Below are positions 10,084-17,486 of a stretch of 64,000 nucleotides of DNA, in pieces. The stretch comes from JAHBNG01 sp039028975. GTDB taxonomy: Bacteria; Chloroflexota; Anaerolineae; Caldilineales; Caldilineaceae. The translations under genes and the position numbers were made by a program. How positions within the stretch are numbered: position 1 is the stretch's first letter; every line of letters begins with the position of its first letter. The notes under the pieces were generated by a model. It had not been told where the DNA came from. It was given only the letters and a program-made list of their open reading frames with translations, and did no database searches. Location: assembly GCA_039028975.1 (NCBI GenBank), contig JBCCHB010000016.1, positions 1 through 64,000 of the forward strand. The letters are read 5' to 3'.

Positions 10084-10245
10084 TTAGTCGCTCCCGGGTT
10101 TGTTTGAGATAGTGTTATGAGATACGCTGCCGGAAACAGTGGCCCGTGTAGCATAGGAGCCAAAGGCCCAATCCAACACGGCGCGTATGCACTCGTCATA
10201 TTGATGTACCGCTGCGCTGCGTTGGTCTACTAGTGTACTGGTCAA
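10084..10245 (-). CDS. Short ORF upstream of the GrpB fragment, unknown
   Basis: A 53-residue frame from a possible TTG at 10245 ends two bases before the GrpB ATG. It reads like protein (DECIRAVLDWAFGSYATRA) and stays open a few codons further upstream (to about 10272, ending at a TAA). No clear ribosome binding site was seen. It may be a small gene coupled to GrpB or the 3' remnant of a decayed gene. I recognise no family. Low confidence. Confidence 0.3.
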   Translation of the reverse strand: MTSTLVDQRSAAVHQYDECIRAVLDWAFGSYATRATVSGSVSHNTISNKPGSD

Positions 10246-10286
10246 ATATTTGAGCCGTTCGGCATGATCCTGTGTTTAGCGTCGTA

Positions 10287-10376
10287 ATGAACGCTTTATG
10301 AACATTTAAGACGACGAATTATGAACGCTTTGTGAACATTTAAGATGACGAATTATGAACGCACATCGAATATAAT
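10287..10376 (+). promoter_or_regulatory. 11-nt-phased direct repeats in front of a TATAAT box
   Basis: A 34-base unit (starting ATGAACGCTTTATGAACATT) is repeated at 10287-10320 and 10321-10354, followed by a partial third copy. TGAAC half-sites start at 10288, 10299, 10322, 10333 and 10356, giving intervals of 11, 23, 11 and 23. On the other strand they read GTTCAY, like the 11-nt-spaced direct repeats bound by OmpR/PhoB-type response regulators. A TATAAT at 10371-10376 lies just downstream with no good -35 box, as expected for an activator-dependent promoter of the 10436 gene. The regulator itself is not identified. Confidence 0.55.
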
Positions 10377-10435
10377 ATGAGTGCAGTAACAATCAGTTAA
10401 GACAAATTGCATTCAAGTCGAAAGGAAAATTTCAA

Positions 10436-10630
10436 ATGAAAATTATCATAAATCGTGCCAAACTTTTATTTGCTCTAACATTGGTTATTGGCTCTCTGGC
10501 TATGTATACTCTACCTACTTTTGCAGCATCTGAACCAACATTCGGAGCAGGTGATGATTACAGTACATCTTCTATAGTTAATATATGGTGTGTCAAGGAT
10601 CCGGGAGCTGGCAAAATAAAGTGCTATTAG
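10436..10630 (+). CDS. Small secreted peptide precursor, unknown function
   Basis: 64 residues; AAAGGA at 10421 precedes the ATG by a suitable distance. Residues 1-31 form a classical signal peptide: basic start (MKIIINRAK), a hydrophobic core and a likely cleavage after TFA-A. The predicted mature peptide is only about 33 residues, rich in Gly/Ser/Asp, with two cysteines (C52 and C63) enclosing ten residues and a terminal Tyr, so a single disulfide loop is possible. The gene stands alone between a promoter with phased direct repeats and a strong terminator, so it is a dedicated transcription unit. It could be a signalling peptide, a small toxin or a structural peptide; the sequence does not decide this. 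No maturation enzyme is adjacent. Confidence 0.65.
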   Translation: MKIIINRAKLLFALTLVIGSLAMYTLPTFAASEPTFGAGDDYSTSSIVNIWCVKDPGAGKIKCY

Positions 10631-10720
10631 TGAAGTTTCACCAACGATGCATAAATGCAACGGGAAATTCGCTATAGTCGTTTGAAAAATTGTTGTAGTC
10701 AGAAGGAGCACCTTTTGCTT

Positions 10721-10763
10721 AGAGGCATCACTTACGGAAAAAGTGGTGCCTCTAATTTTTTAT
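10721..10763 (+). terminator. Rho-independent terminator
   Basis: The stem 10721-10733 (AGAGGCATCACTT) pairs with 10741-10753 (AAGTGGTGCCTCT) with one G-U pair, a 7-base loop, and is followed by AATTTTTTATTT. It lies about 90 bases after the small secreted peptide gene. Confidence 0.85.
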
Positions 10764-10769
10764 TTATGA

Positions 10770-11097
10770 TTGTCGAGCTTGAGAATGCCATCACCAAGAA
10801 CTTTACCATCCGCGATGAGTCGGTGACGCGCGGCGAACGAGGTATTCTTGCACCTCCCTTTAAGATGCATTTGAAATATTTGAAGACGTAATGATTGCCC
10901 AAGGTAAAGCGATTCCTCTAGACATTATTCGTGAAGTTCCCAGTCTTCTTGAGAATTACTACAGTCGGATTGTCATGGGAGTGGAGAAGATAAGCACCTG
11001 CCCATCTTCTTCCGGCCGTTGATTCGTCTCGGTCTATCATTCACCGTTATTACAATGAACTTGGCACCCAAGATCGATGAAATCAGCTCAACCGAGT
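10770..11097 (+). pseudogene. Frameshifted gene remnant, family not recognised
   Basis: Three overlapping frames carry protein-like sequence in succession: VELENAITKNFTIRDESV to about 10865; then FEIFEDVMIAQGKAIPLDII and SLLENYYSRIVMGVEK to about 10995; then HLPIFFRPLIRLGLSF to a TAA at 11095-11097. This is best explained as one gene broken by at least two frameshifts and lacking its 5' end. I do not recognise the family. A sequencing error could mimic one of the shifts. Confidence 0.45.
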
Positions 11098-11107
11098 AAT
11101 ACGAGGG

Positions 11108-11152
11108 AACGTTAATTCTTCGTGCCTTTGCGTGAATTCCGGAATTAACGTT
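11108..11152. repeat. Perfect 11-bp inverted repeat upstream of the 84-residue gene
   Basis: AACGTTAATTC at 11108-11118 pairs with GAATTAACGTT at 11142-11152 over a 23-base interval. A TGAACGTTT box follows at 11156, matching the half-site seen at 10288. It could be an operator or a decay remnant; there is no T-run, so it is not a typical terminator. Confidence 0.5.
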
Positions 11153-11240
11153 TTATGAACGTTTGCATGATATCGTTAAGAAAAAGCAGAGTGCAGAATT
11201 TCAATAAGTAGAGTAAATTATCATAAACTGGAGAACGAAA

Positions 11241-11495
11241 ATGAATACATACGAAAAGAATGGTACAGTACTCACAAATCGCGTCCGCCTAGACCAAATA
11301 GATAGCAAATTATCATCAGTCAAAGAGATGATGGTTCAAGGGAGCACTTCTACTGTAGACGTAAATGGCTTTAAATCGAATCATACAGATTCGTCCGCGT
11401 CCGATTGTCCTGTTACGAAACCTTACATATCAGTCGTGCCCTACTACTATGAGATGACCCAAGAGGCATGGGAACGTTTGCAGACTAATCAATAG
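11241..11495 (+). CDS. Hypothetical 84-residue protein
   Basis: 84 residues with GGAGA a suitable distance upstream of the ATG. No signal peptide or membrane segment. The N-terminal half is polar and probably helical (RVRLDQIDSKLSSVKEMM); the middle is Ser/Thr-rich; the C-terminal part has VVPYYYEMTQEAWERLQ. One cysteine. The size and the leader-then-variable layout recall peptide precursors, but no modification enzyme is next to it; the following gene (38 bases downstream, same strand) is a ParB-like protein, so the two are probably co-transcribed. Function not recognised. Confidence 0.5.
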   Translation: MNTYEKNGTVLTNRVRLDQIDSKLSSVKEMMVQGSTSTVDVNGFKSNHTDSSASDCPVTKPYISVVPYYYEMTQEAWERLQTNQ

Positions 11496-11532
11496 CGCTA
11501 TTCCAAAGAATAGAGCAACAAGGGGTAAAATC

Positions 11533-12138
11533 ATGTTCCGTGATCCAGGAAGTGTCGAATATATCCGGCAGAGAAATCGTGAACAATTCAGAAAATTAAG
11601 ATGGAAAGGCCAACGCCAGCAGCTCTGGGCGCGAATTTGTGGTACGAGCAACCGACTGATTCCCCTGAGCGAAGTCGAACCTGTGATTTCTATCTCCAGT
11701 CGCTATGATGCTGGCATTAAGCCCGTCGTACTCAACCAAATCATTGGGAGCTACGGCCGCAGCCGGGACTTTGATCGGTACTTTCGGCCTCTTAAGGGGC
11801 ATAATCAGGAACGTTGGCAAAGTATTGCTACTGCGCGAGAAACATGTGCGAACTTGCCTGTGATCGAGTTGATCCAGATTGGTGAGCACTATTTTGTGCT
11901 CGATGGACACCATCGTATTTCAGTCGCAAAGCTGCTCGGACAGAAGGAAATGGAGGCAGCCGTCGATGTTTGGGAAACCGAGGGTGACATTGAAGAAATC
12001 GTAACAATAACCATCGGCACGAATCATATGATACGTGCTATCAACCTAATAAAGAAGATGATCCAGCGAGTTCGGGACTACTCCTCTGGGCAGGGCTTTC
12101 CGCCAAACGGATCTGGTTACCTTTTGCAACCGAGGTAG
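11533..12138 (+). CDS. ParB/Srx-fold domain protein
   Basis: 201 residues with AAGGGG upstream of the ATG. Residues about 110-145 contain LPVIELIQIGEHYFVLDGHH followed by RISVAKLLGQ, the core pattern of the ParB/sulfiredoxin-like fold (a strand pair and GHHR motif), used by nucleases, CTPases and regulators. The N-terminal about 100 residues are basic and helical (YIRQRNREQFRKLRWKGQRQ) and could bind nucleic acid. There is no helix-turn-helix tail of the chromosome-partitioning type, so a role in segregation is unlikely. It probably forms a unit with the preceding 84-residue gene. The 3' end converges on the phosphotransferase gene. Confidence 0.65.
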   Translation: MFRDPGSVEYIRQRNREQFRKLRWKGQRQQLWARICGTSNRLIPLSEVEPVISISSRYDAGIKPVVLNQIIGSYGRSRDFDRYFRPLKGHNQERWQSIATARETCANLPVIELIQIGEHYFVLDGHHRISVAKLLGQKEMEAAVDVWETEGDIEEIVTITIGTNHMIRAINLIKKMIQRVRDYSSGQGFPPNGSGYLLQPR

Positions 12139-12211
12139 AGAGTAGTTGTATTGTCGTGAACCCTGCGAATTTAGGCCAGTCTATTTGAACCATGCCAAGA
12201 ATCTTGGAGTA

Positions 12212-13186
12212 CTATAGCTTTGACGATTGCACTGCTTTCAGATAAACAAACCCTAACCGCTGTAGGGTTAGCGGATTTTCCATACTTTCTTGGCCCTGAC
12301 CGATCCTTGCTAGGAATTGTGGATAGTCCGGCAAGAGGTCAATTTCCTCCCAATCCAATAGCGGTGCGCCATGCATACCACTTAGATAAACAAACATTAC
12401 ACCATAGAAAATATTGACAAAGGTGCGCATACGGGTGTATTTTTCTGTTTCCAATAGCGTGAGCGGGCGTTCGAAGTAGGCGTGCAAAAACGCCTCCTCT
12501 CTCTCTTTGTTCTGATAGAAGAAGAAGTTTGAGCAACAAGCTAAGTCAAAATATAGATTCTCCTGCGCGGCTAACGCCCAATCCACCAACCAGAGCTGAC
12601 TTCCATCAAAGAGTAGATTGCCAGGGTTAATGTCGCAATGGCTTGGGCGCTTGTCATCTGGAGCTTTGAGCTGGGGCGCGAGTTTGTGCATCTGCGCCAT
12701 GCCATGTTGCATGAGTGTTGTCGCTGCTAAGTCGGGCCGAATTTGTTTAAATAGGATCTCGACTTTATCCGTAATGGGTATACCGTTTTGAAAGGCCGGA
12801 CCTTGATGTAGAGTGCGTATCATACATGCTATCTCAGGCATTAATTTGGAGCTATCGGCTCTACTTGCATACAAAGAGCTCCCCCGGATAAACTCCATCA
12901 GCGCTATACCCGTCTGCGGGTCCGCATAATATAGTTGAGGAGCCAATGCCTGCGTAGCGGCCAGTTTCATGGCCATATATTCAAGTTCTAGATTGTTATG
13001 AGGATGTGACGGGTCGCTTAGTCGCACTACATAGGCATAGTCATCAATACCAATTTTGTATAGTATTGACGTCGACAAGCCGCCCCCCAACTCTTCCAGC
13101 AGTACCCATTCTTTGTGGGAAAAAGTAGTTTGGATGGCGCAATCGATCAGTTGAAGCTGGGAAGACGTCAGGTCACTTTTCTGCAT
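12212..13186 (-). CDS. Aminoglycoside/choline-kinase-like phosphotransferase (APH family)
   Basis: 324 residues from the ATG at 13186, chosen because AGGAGG stands seven bases upstream; the frame extends further but reads as low-complexity Ser/Arg. The kinase fold is shown by the N-lobe ELGGGLSTSILYKI, the catalytic loop SHCDINPGNLLF (HxDxxxxN) and the metal motif LWLVDWALA. This family phosphorylates small molecules such as aminoglycosides, choline, ethanolamine or homoserine; the sequence does not fix the substrate. It follows the 13195 gene with a gap of eight bases and probably shares its mRNA. The C-terminal region is rich in aromatic residues. Cytoplasmic. Confidence 0.8.
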   Translation of the reverse strand: MQKSDLTSSQLQLIDCAIQTTFSHKEWVLLEELGGGLSTSILYKIGIDDYAYVVRLSDPSHPHNNLELEYMAMKLAATQALAPQLYYADPQTGIALMEFIRGSSLYASRADSSKLMPEIACMIRTLHQGPAFQNGIPITDKVEILFKQIRPDLAATTLMQHGMAQMHKLAPQLKAPDDKRPSHCDINPGNLLFDGSQLWLVDWALAAQENLYFDLACCSNFFFYQNKEREEAFLHAYFERPLTLLETEKYTRMRTFVNIFYGVMFVYLSGMHGAPLLDWEEIDLLPDYPQFLARIGQGQESMENPLTLQRLGFVYLKAVQSSKL

Positions 13187-13194
13187 GATACCTC

Positions 13195-13749
13195 CTATTC
13201 TGGGCGACGACGTTGTGCGGCTAGACGTTCTACCTGAGGACGAAGAACGCGCCGATTTTGTTGTGGATTTGCGACTGATGGATCTGGAACCCAATCAAGT
13301 TGGCCGCTGTCAATGGCACGGACAATCCTCATGCGCGCTGCCTGTGTATTCTCTCCAAAGGCTAAGGCTGCGGCATTGCTGATAGTAATTAACTCATCCG
13401 CTGACAGCCACCAGCGTACACGCGAAAAGAGGATACCTGTATCTGTCTGCCAAAAATCGACGGGTAAGTTGATACTGCTCTGCATGGGGTTACCAAAAAG
13501 CATGAGCTGCACCTGGGTGAGTGTGGCTTCTACTTGTGCAACATCTGCTTTGCTTGCCTCACCACGGATCTGCTCCCCATTGGCAATACTGATCAAGCGT
13601 GTTAGATGCTCAACCAATGGCGCCGTTGGTGCAAGCCGACAGGTGTCAATAGGCTGGCCTGATTGGCCTAGCGCAGCACCTAGCGCCTCATAATGTTGCG
13701 CCACCTGTGTACAAATTTCTACGATAAGTGTTTGATCAAAAAGTGCCAC
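13195..13749 (-). CDS. Hypothetical protein, possible DNA-binding tail
   Basis: 184 residues starting at GTG 13749 with GAGGGAGGG upstream. Mostly helical. Residues about 110-150 (WWLSADELITISNAAALAFG then NTQAARMRIVRAIDSGQLDW) resemble a short winged-helix or excisionase-type segment, and the tail is strongly basic (NRRVLRPQVERLAAQRRRPE). No signal peptide or membrane helix. First gene of a two-gene unit with the phosphotransferase. The function is not recognised; a regulator of the kinase-like partner is possible but unproven. Confidence 0.6.
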   Translation of the reverse strand: MALFDQTLIVEICTQVAQHYEALGAALGQSGQPIDTCRLAPTAPLVEHLTRLISIANGEQIRGEASKADVAQVEATLTQVQLMLFGNPMQSSINLPVDFWQTDTGILFSRVRWWLSADELITISNAAALAFGENTQAARMRIVRAIDSGQLDWVPDPSVANPQQNRRVLRPQVERLAAQRRRPE

Positions 13750-13968
13750 CTATACCCTCCCTCTAGAGAAATTTATATCCATACGACCATAAGAGGATTG
13801 TAACGTAACTAACGGTAGTTGAGAAATTATGCATTACAAGTTATGAGCGTTTCACTTGTGAGCGTTTGTTTATGAGGTCAGAACGAAGAGCCTCTCATGA
13901 ACATTGTAGTCTGCTGAACGGGGCAATTGACAGATGCCGCTACTATACCGAGGCGCGAAAGGAAACAA

Positions 13969-14062
13969 TATAGATGGCCAGAAAAGTTCTGTTCTCCCTA
14001 CGCAGAATTTCCCATAGTGGATTGGTCAAGAATCGGGACAAGACTTTTCTGGCGAAGTATAT
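13969..14062. mobile_element. Palindromic MITE-like element, copy 2
   Basis: GCCAGAAAAGT at 13977-13987 pairs perfectly with ACTTTTCTGGC at 14043-14053; with one indel the pairing extends to about 28 bases on each side, ending in TATA. Its right half matches copy 1 (9730-9793) over roughly 64 bases with few changes. It ends 26 bases upstream of the ATG at 14089 and may supply part of that gene's leader. Upstream (13750-13968) there is no gene; TGAGCG boxes occur at 13844 and 13859. Confidence 0.65.
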
Positions 14063-14088
14063 AGCGAATTTTCATTTAAGGTGAGCTC

Positions 14089-15558
14089 ATGAACAAAAAC
14101 TTACAAAGCGATCTCCAACAAGTATTCAATCTATTCCGCTTGCCCGGTATGGCAGTGGCTGTGCTGCAAAAAGGTGAAGTCGTCTTCAACCAAGGCTTTG
14201 GCTATGCCAATCTGGAAACGCAACAGCCCTTTACAGATGAAACGGTCGGTTTAGTCGCGTCGGTGACCAAATCGTTTACGGCAGGGCTGGTGGGCTGCTT
14301 GGTGGATCGAGGCCTGGTGGAATGGACCAAGCCTGTACGTGACTATATCCCTACCTTCAAAATGATGGATCCGTTTGCCACCAAAGAAGTTACATTGGAA
14401 GATATGCTCTGCCATCGGACTGGACTACCATACCATGAGAATATGCTCGCCCATGGCGTGGGCCGGGAGTTAGCAAATTCTGGGCGTGAGTTTCGCGCTG
14501 ATTTGCTCAGACGAATGGCCCACTTTGACCCATCATCTTCCTTTCGCTCTCACTTCCAATATCAGGATATTGTATACTCATGCGTGGGTGCCATAGTAGA
14601 AGAGGTAACCGGTCGAGACTATGAAGAGTTGGTTGATGAGTATCTGCTGCAGCCGTTAGGCATGGCCGTGAGTACATATGATCGGGCCAAGGCGCGGGAA
14701 AGCGGCAAGCTAGCCCAAAGTTACGCGCTCATTGAGGATGCCATCCAGCCGATCGCCTTTTGTGATACCCGGTATATTGCTCCTTCAGCGGGTCTATACA
14801 GTACCGTACAAGAGATGACCCAGTGGCTCAAGCTGCAACTCTCAGGCGGACGCTATAACAACAAAGAAATCATCTCGACAGAGAGCCTTGCCTGGATTCA
14901 CGGACCCCATATGCTCGAGAATCGAGACTCCGGTTTGGGGGCTGGCATAACCACCTATGGACAGGGGTGGCGTCAAAATTACATTCATGGTGAACTCGTT
15001 GTTACCCACGGCGGTTCATTTAATGGACATCGCACCTTCGTGGGCTTTATCCCAGAAAGAGACGCGGGCGTAGTCGTCTTTACCAATCTCAATTTGACTG
15101 AGGGTTCTTCGGCTGCGGGTATGATTGCCCTGGATCACATCGTGAACGTTGAGAACGCGGATGCAAGGCTAGCTTTCTTTCAGCAGCGTACCCACTTTTT
15201 CAGGAATCGAGACAAAGAGGAAGAACAGGCGTTTGGCGAAGGTCGCAATCTACAGAATCCACCTACGCATCGCTTGGAGGCGTATCAAGGAAACTATACT
15301 CACCCTGGCTATGGCAAGTTTGTGGTGGAATTACGTGGAGAGACCCTTTACCAAAGCTATGATGGCCGAACCTTCCCACTTGTTCCTTACAATGGCAATA
15401 CATTTGCCAGCCACTTCCAGTCTACAGAGAACCATCTTCTGAACATGACCTTTACGTTTGAGACGACTGCACCAGATCAGGCTACGCAAAGCAACATTGT
15501 GGCGTTGCGAGTTCCGCTAATTCCAGACATTCCCACCCCGCGTTTTACAAAAGTATAA
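14089..15558 (+). CDS. Serine beta-lactamase-like hydrolase (class C/DD-peptidase fold)
   Basis: 489 residues with AAGGTGAG before the ATG. The catalytic SxxK motif is S58-V-T-K61, the YxN position is filled by YSC near residue 163, and the third motif is HGG at 307-309. This is the beta-lactamase/transpeptidase-like family (PF00144), which includes esterases, D-aminopeptidases and enzymes of unknown role. A C-terminal all-beta domain (from about residue 390) follows, as in many family members. No signal peptide is visible, so a cytoplasmic hydrolase is more likely than a true cell-wall enzyme or lactamase. The Asn to Cys change in the second motif is unusual. It stands alone; neighbours give no pathway. 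Confidence 0.8.
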   Translation: MNKNLQSDLQQVFNLFRLPGMAVAVLQKGEVVFNQGFGYANLETQQPFTDETVGLVASVTKSFTAGLVGCLVDRGLVEWTKPVRDYIPTFKMMDPFATKEVTLEDMLCHRTGLPYHENMLAHGVGRELANSGREFRADLLRRMAHFDPSSSFRSHFQYQDIVYSCVGAIVEEVTGRDYEELVDEYLLQPLGMAVSTYDRAKARESGKLAQSYALIEDAIQPIAFCDTRYIAPSAGLYSTVQEMTQWLKLQLSGGRYNNKEIISTESLAWIHGPHMLENRDSGLGAGITTYGQGWRQNYIHGELVVTHGGSFNGHRTFVGFIPERDAGVVVFTNLNLTEGSSAAGMIALDHIVNVENADARLAFFQQRTHFFRNRDKEEEQAFGEGRNLQNPPTHRLEAYQGNYTHPGYGKFVVELRGETLYQSYDGRTFPLVPYNGNTFASHFQSTENHLLNMTFTFETTAPDQATQSNIVALRVPLIPDIPTPRFTKV

Positions 15559-15675
15559 GGCTCCAATATGGATTCCAAGGAGCTGAAAGGCTTCAACGAA
15601 CGAGTCGATTCTAATAATTAATTGTTGAATGGCAGAATTTGTGAATTGTTAATGAAACGGGCTCGGACTACAGGA

Positions 15676-16032
15676 TTAGGAGGTCGATTGGATCTCATCC
15701 CAGGGGATTGGACTGACGTCATCGTGGCGCAGGGTACGCGTCTCTAGCCGGTCAATCCGCATGACTAATTCGCAGGCTGGGTCTGGACATACGGCGCGAC
15801 TGTCAGTCTCCATCCAGTCTGCCGGATGATTGAGACGTTGCTTGGCCGGCAGGAGTGGAATAACCGCTTGCATGGCGTAAAGACAAAAGTCTGCTCCATC
15901 AGGTAAGGATATTTTGCCGCTGCGCATATAGAAGCAGTCTCCTGCACTCATGGCACAAGTGCAGTGGCCGTTTATGCTTTCTACAATGACGGCAAGATCA
16001 TAGAGTTGGAAGTGATCGGATGAGTCAGTCAT
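15676..16032 (-). CDS. TIGR04076-like cysteine-rich small protein
   Basis: 118 residues from the ATG at 16032. The pattern GHCTCAMSAGDCFYM, then DFCLYAMQAVIPLLPAKQR, then CPDPACELVMRIDRLE fits the TIGR04076 family (short proteins of unknown function with conserved Gly-His/Cys, CxxA and CPDP segments). Seven or more cysteines suggest metal or redox chemistry, but this is inference. There is no clear ribosome binding site; a TATACT stands only six bases before the start codon, which suggests a leaderless transcript. Convergent with the beta-lactamase-like gene and divergent from the monooxygenase remnant. Confidence 0.6.
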   Translation of the reverse strand: MTDSSDHFQLYDLAVIVESINGHCTCAMSAGDCFYMRSGKISLPDGADFCLYAMQAVIPLLPAKQRLNHPADWMETDSRAVCPDPACELVMRIDRLETRTLRHDDVSPIPWDEIQSTS

Positions 16033-16065
16033 TCCAATAGTATAGCATGGAGGACCGTAAACGAC

Positions 16066-16539
16066 ATGAACGGGTTCTGTTCGTCCCCGAATCTTGTGCC
16101 TGTTTTTCAATCTCACGTGGCGCGCGATGCGGTGTCAGCAGGGTCCCAAGAACAGGAGACGGGAATTGTTGTGGGTGCCGTGACGGTGGTCGATGAGGAT
16201 GGTGCAGCCGCTCGGGCATTGGCTCGTCGTGAGGTAGCGCTCTATTTACCCATCGTGGCCAACTTAGACCCGACAGTTGAGATGGAGCCAGAATTATCGG
16301 AGCAAATTCGCGTTGCGGCAGAGCGATTCGACTTCGAGCAAGCAAGTAGGCTGATTTCAGATGAACTACTCTCCAAATTTGCCTTTACTGGCACGCCCCG
16401 CCAGATAGTCGAACAGGCATCTAGCCTATTCGCCGCTGGAGCCAGTCGAGTTGAGTTTGGAACCCCTCACGGCCTGACAACCGAGGAAGGTTTGCGGCTA
16501 CTCGGAAAGGAGGTATTGCCAGCTATTCAGAATCGGTAG
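16066..16539 (+). pseudogene. C-terminal remnant of a luciferase-like (LLM/F420-type) monooxygenase
   Basis: The frame from about 16150 to 16539 (TGIVVGAVTVVDEDGAAARA, ALYLPIVANLDPTVE, FAFTGTPRQIVEQASSLFAA, SRVEFGTPHGLTTEEGLRLL) matches the last third of LLM-class flavin or F420-dependent oxidoreductases (about 320 residues). The first about 190 residues, with the substrate and cofactor pocket, are missing; the upstream bases are occupied by the divergent TIGR04076-like gene. The ATG at 16066 is probably fortuitous. The remnant's end overlaps the convergent nuclease-like gene by 17 bases. A decayed gene. Confidence 0.7.
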
Positions 16540-17143
16540 CGCCAAAATCTTTGGGTTGAAATTTCTCGTCATTCAAGATTTCTACCAGATCGGTCCCCGT
16601 GACGCTAACCACAAACAACCCTCGGCGATAAGCATAACGAATCACATCCTGGGAAATATCCAGTCCAGCCACGGCACCATAGATGTGATAGGCGCTATAT
16701 AGGGGGAAAAAACGAGTGAATTCGGCCAGATCTGCCAAAAAGTCATTGACATGTTCGACGTTTAGGTTCGTCTTCACTTCAATAGGGATGACCTCGGTCT
16801 GATCCTCCAGAATGATATCAATCTCCATGGTTGTTCCATTCAGTTTTGCTTTGGAACGCTGATGCAGACGATGTACATCATGACCACGCCCTTGGAAAAG
16901 CGCCAAAACGCCAGGCTGAACAAGGGATTCGATTAAACGTCCCCATTGATTACCAAAGAGTCCTTCCAACTTTTGCAGGTTACGGTTTGTTCTAGAAATC
17001 TCTGCTTGTGTCTCAGCAAAGCGTTCATCAAGCCGTGTATCAGTCTCTTTGAACTTCGCATCAGTCTCTTTGAACTTCGCATCAGTTTCTTTAAAAAGTT
17101 TCCAGATCTCAGCGATTGCTTGCTCTGTTGTTTGCTCTGCCAT
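16523..17143 (-). CDS. DUF3782-like protein with coiled coil and PD-(D/E)XK nuclease-like domain
   Basis: 206 residues. Residues 1-60 are a coiled coil with a heptad-like repeat (KFKETDA twice, then a variant); residues about 100-190 hold EIDIILEDQTEVIPIEVKTN, the D...ExK arrangement of the PD-(D/E)XK nuclease fold. Such proteins are common in cyanobacteria and Chloroflexota, usually in many paralogues of unknown role; nuclease activity is not shown. The start codon overlaps the end of the short ORF at 17109-17300, suggesting translational coupling. The 3' end overlaps the monooxygenase remnant. Confidence 0.75.
   Translation of the reverse strand: MAEQTTEQAIAEIWKLFKETDAKFKETDAKFKETDTRLDERFAETQAEISRTNRNLQKLEGLFGNQWGRLIESLVQPGVLALFQGRGHDVHRLHQRSKAKLNGTTMEIDIILEDQTEVIPIEVKTNLNVEHVNDFLADLAEFTRFFPLYSAYHIYGAVAGLDISQDVIRYAYRRGLFVVSVTGTDLVEILNDEKFQPKDFGATDSE
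17037..17098. repeat. 21-base coding tandem repeat
   Basis: The unit GAACTTCGCATCAGTCTCTT plus T occurs at 17051-17071 and 17072-17092 with partial copies on both sides. It encodes the seven-residue coiled-coil repeat of the DUF3782-like protein, so gain or loss of a unit keeps the frame and changes coil length. Confidence 0.85.
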
Positions 17144-17300
17144 ATATATCTTCTTTAGATAACAGCCAATCGAAATGACTCAAATCGATATCATTTCGGC
17201 GGTAGGAGAAATCTTCCGTTGAGTCGAGTTCAGATTGCTCGTCGTCCCACCTCGAAACGGCAGGTTGCGACTGACTGATAACGTGTACCAGATCAAGCAT
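17109..17300 (-). CDS. Short ORF overlapping the DUF3782-like gene start
   Basis: 63 residues from an ATG at 17300, acidic and polar (SRWDDEQSELDSTEDFSYRR, then DIDLSHFDWLLSKEDIY). A TAGACT sits directly before the start and no ribosome binding site is seen. Its last 35 bases overlap the beginning of the downstream gene in another frame. Composition is protein-like but no family is recognised; a remnant is equally possible. Confidence 0.35.
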   Translation of the reverse strand: MLDLVHVISQSQPAVSRWDDEQSELDSTEDFSYRRNDIDLSHFDWLLSKEDIYGRANNRASNR

Positions 17301-17486
17301 AGTCTAGCACAAGCTTCAACCACTTTCAAGGCGGTTTTATATACTCTGAGGCTATATCCATGGTTGAAGCCAAAGCGACTTCCACGCAGACTCTTATTCA
17401 GTTTACAGACTGGCCGGAAAAGGATACAATGATCAACGTATCATCTACCATCCTTCGATGCTTACCACCTAACAAGGAGACCCTCT

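Noticed and set aside
13187..13294. 36-codon N-terminal extension of the phosphotransferase
   Set aside because: It is a Ser/Arg-rich out-of-frame shadow of the upstream gene's 3' end; AGGAGG directly precedes the ATG at 13186.
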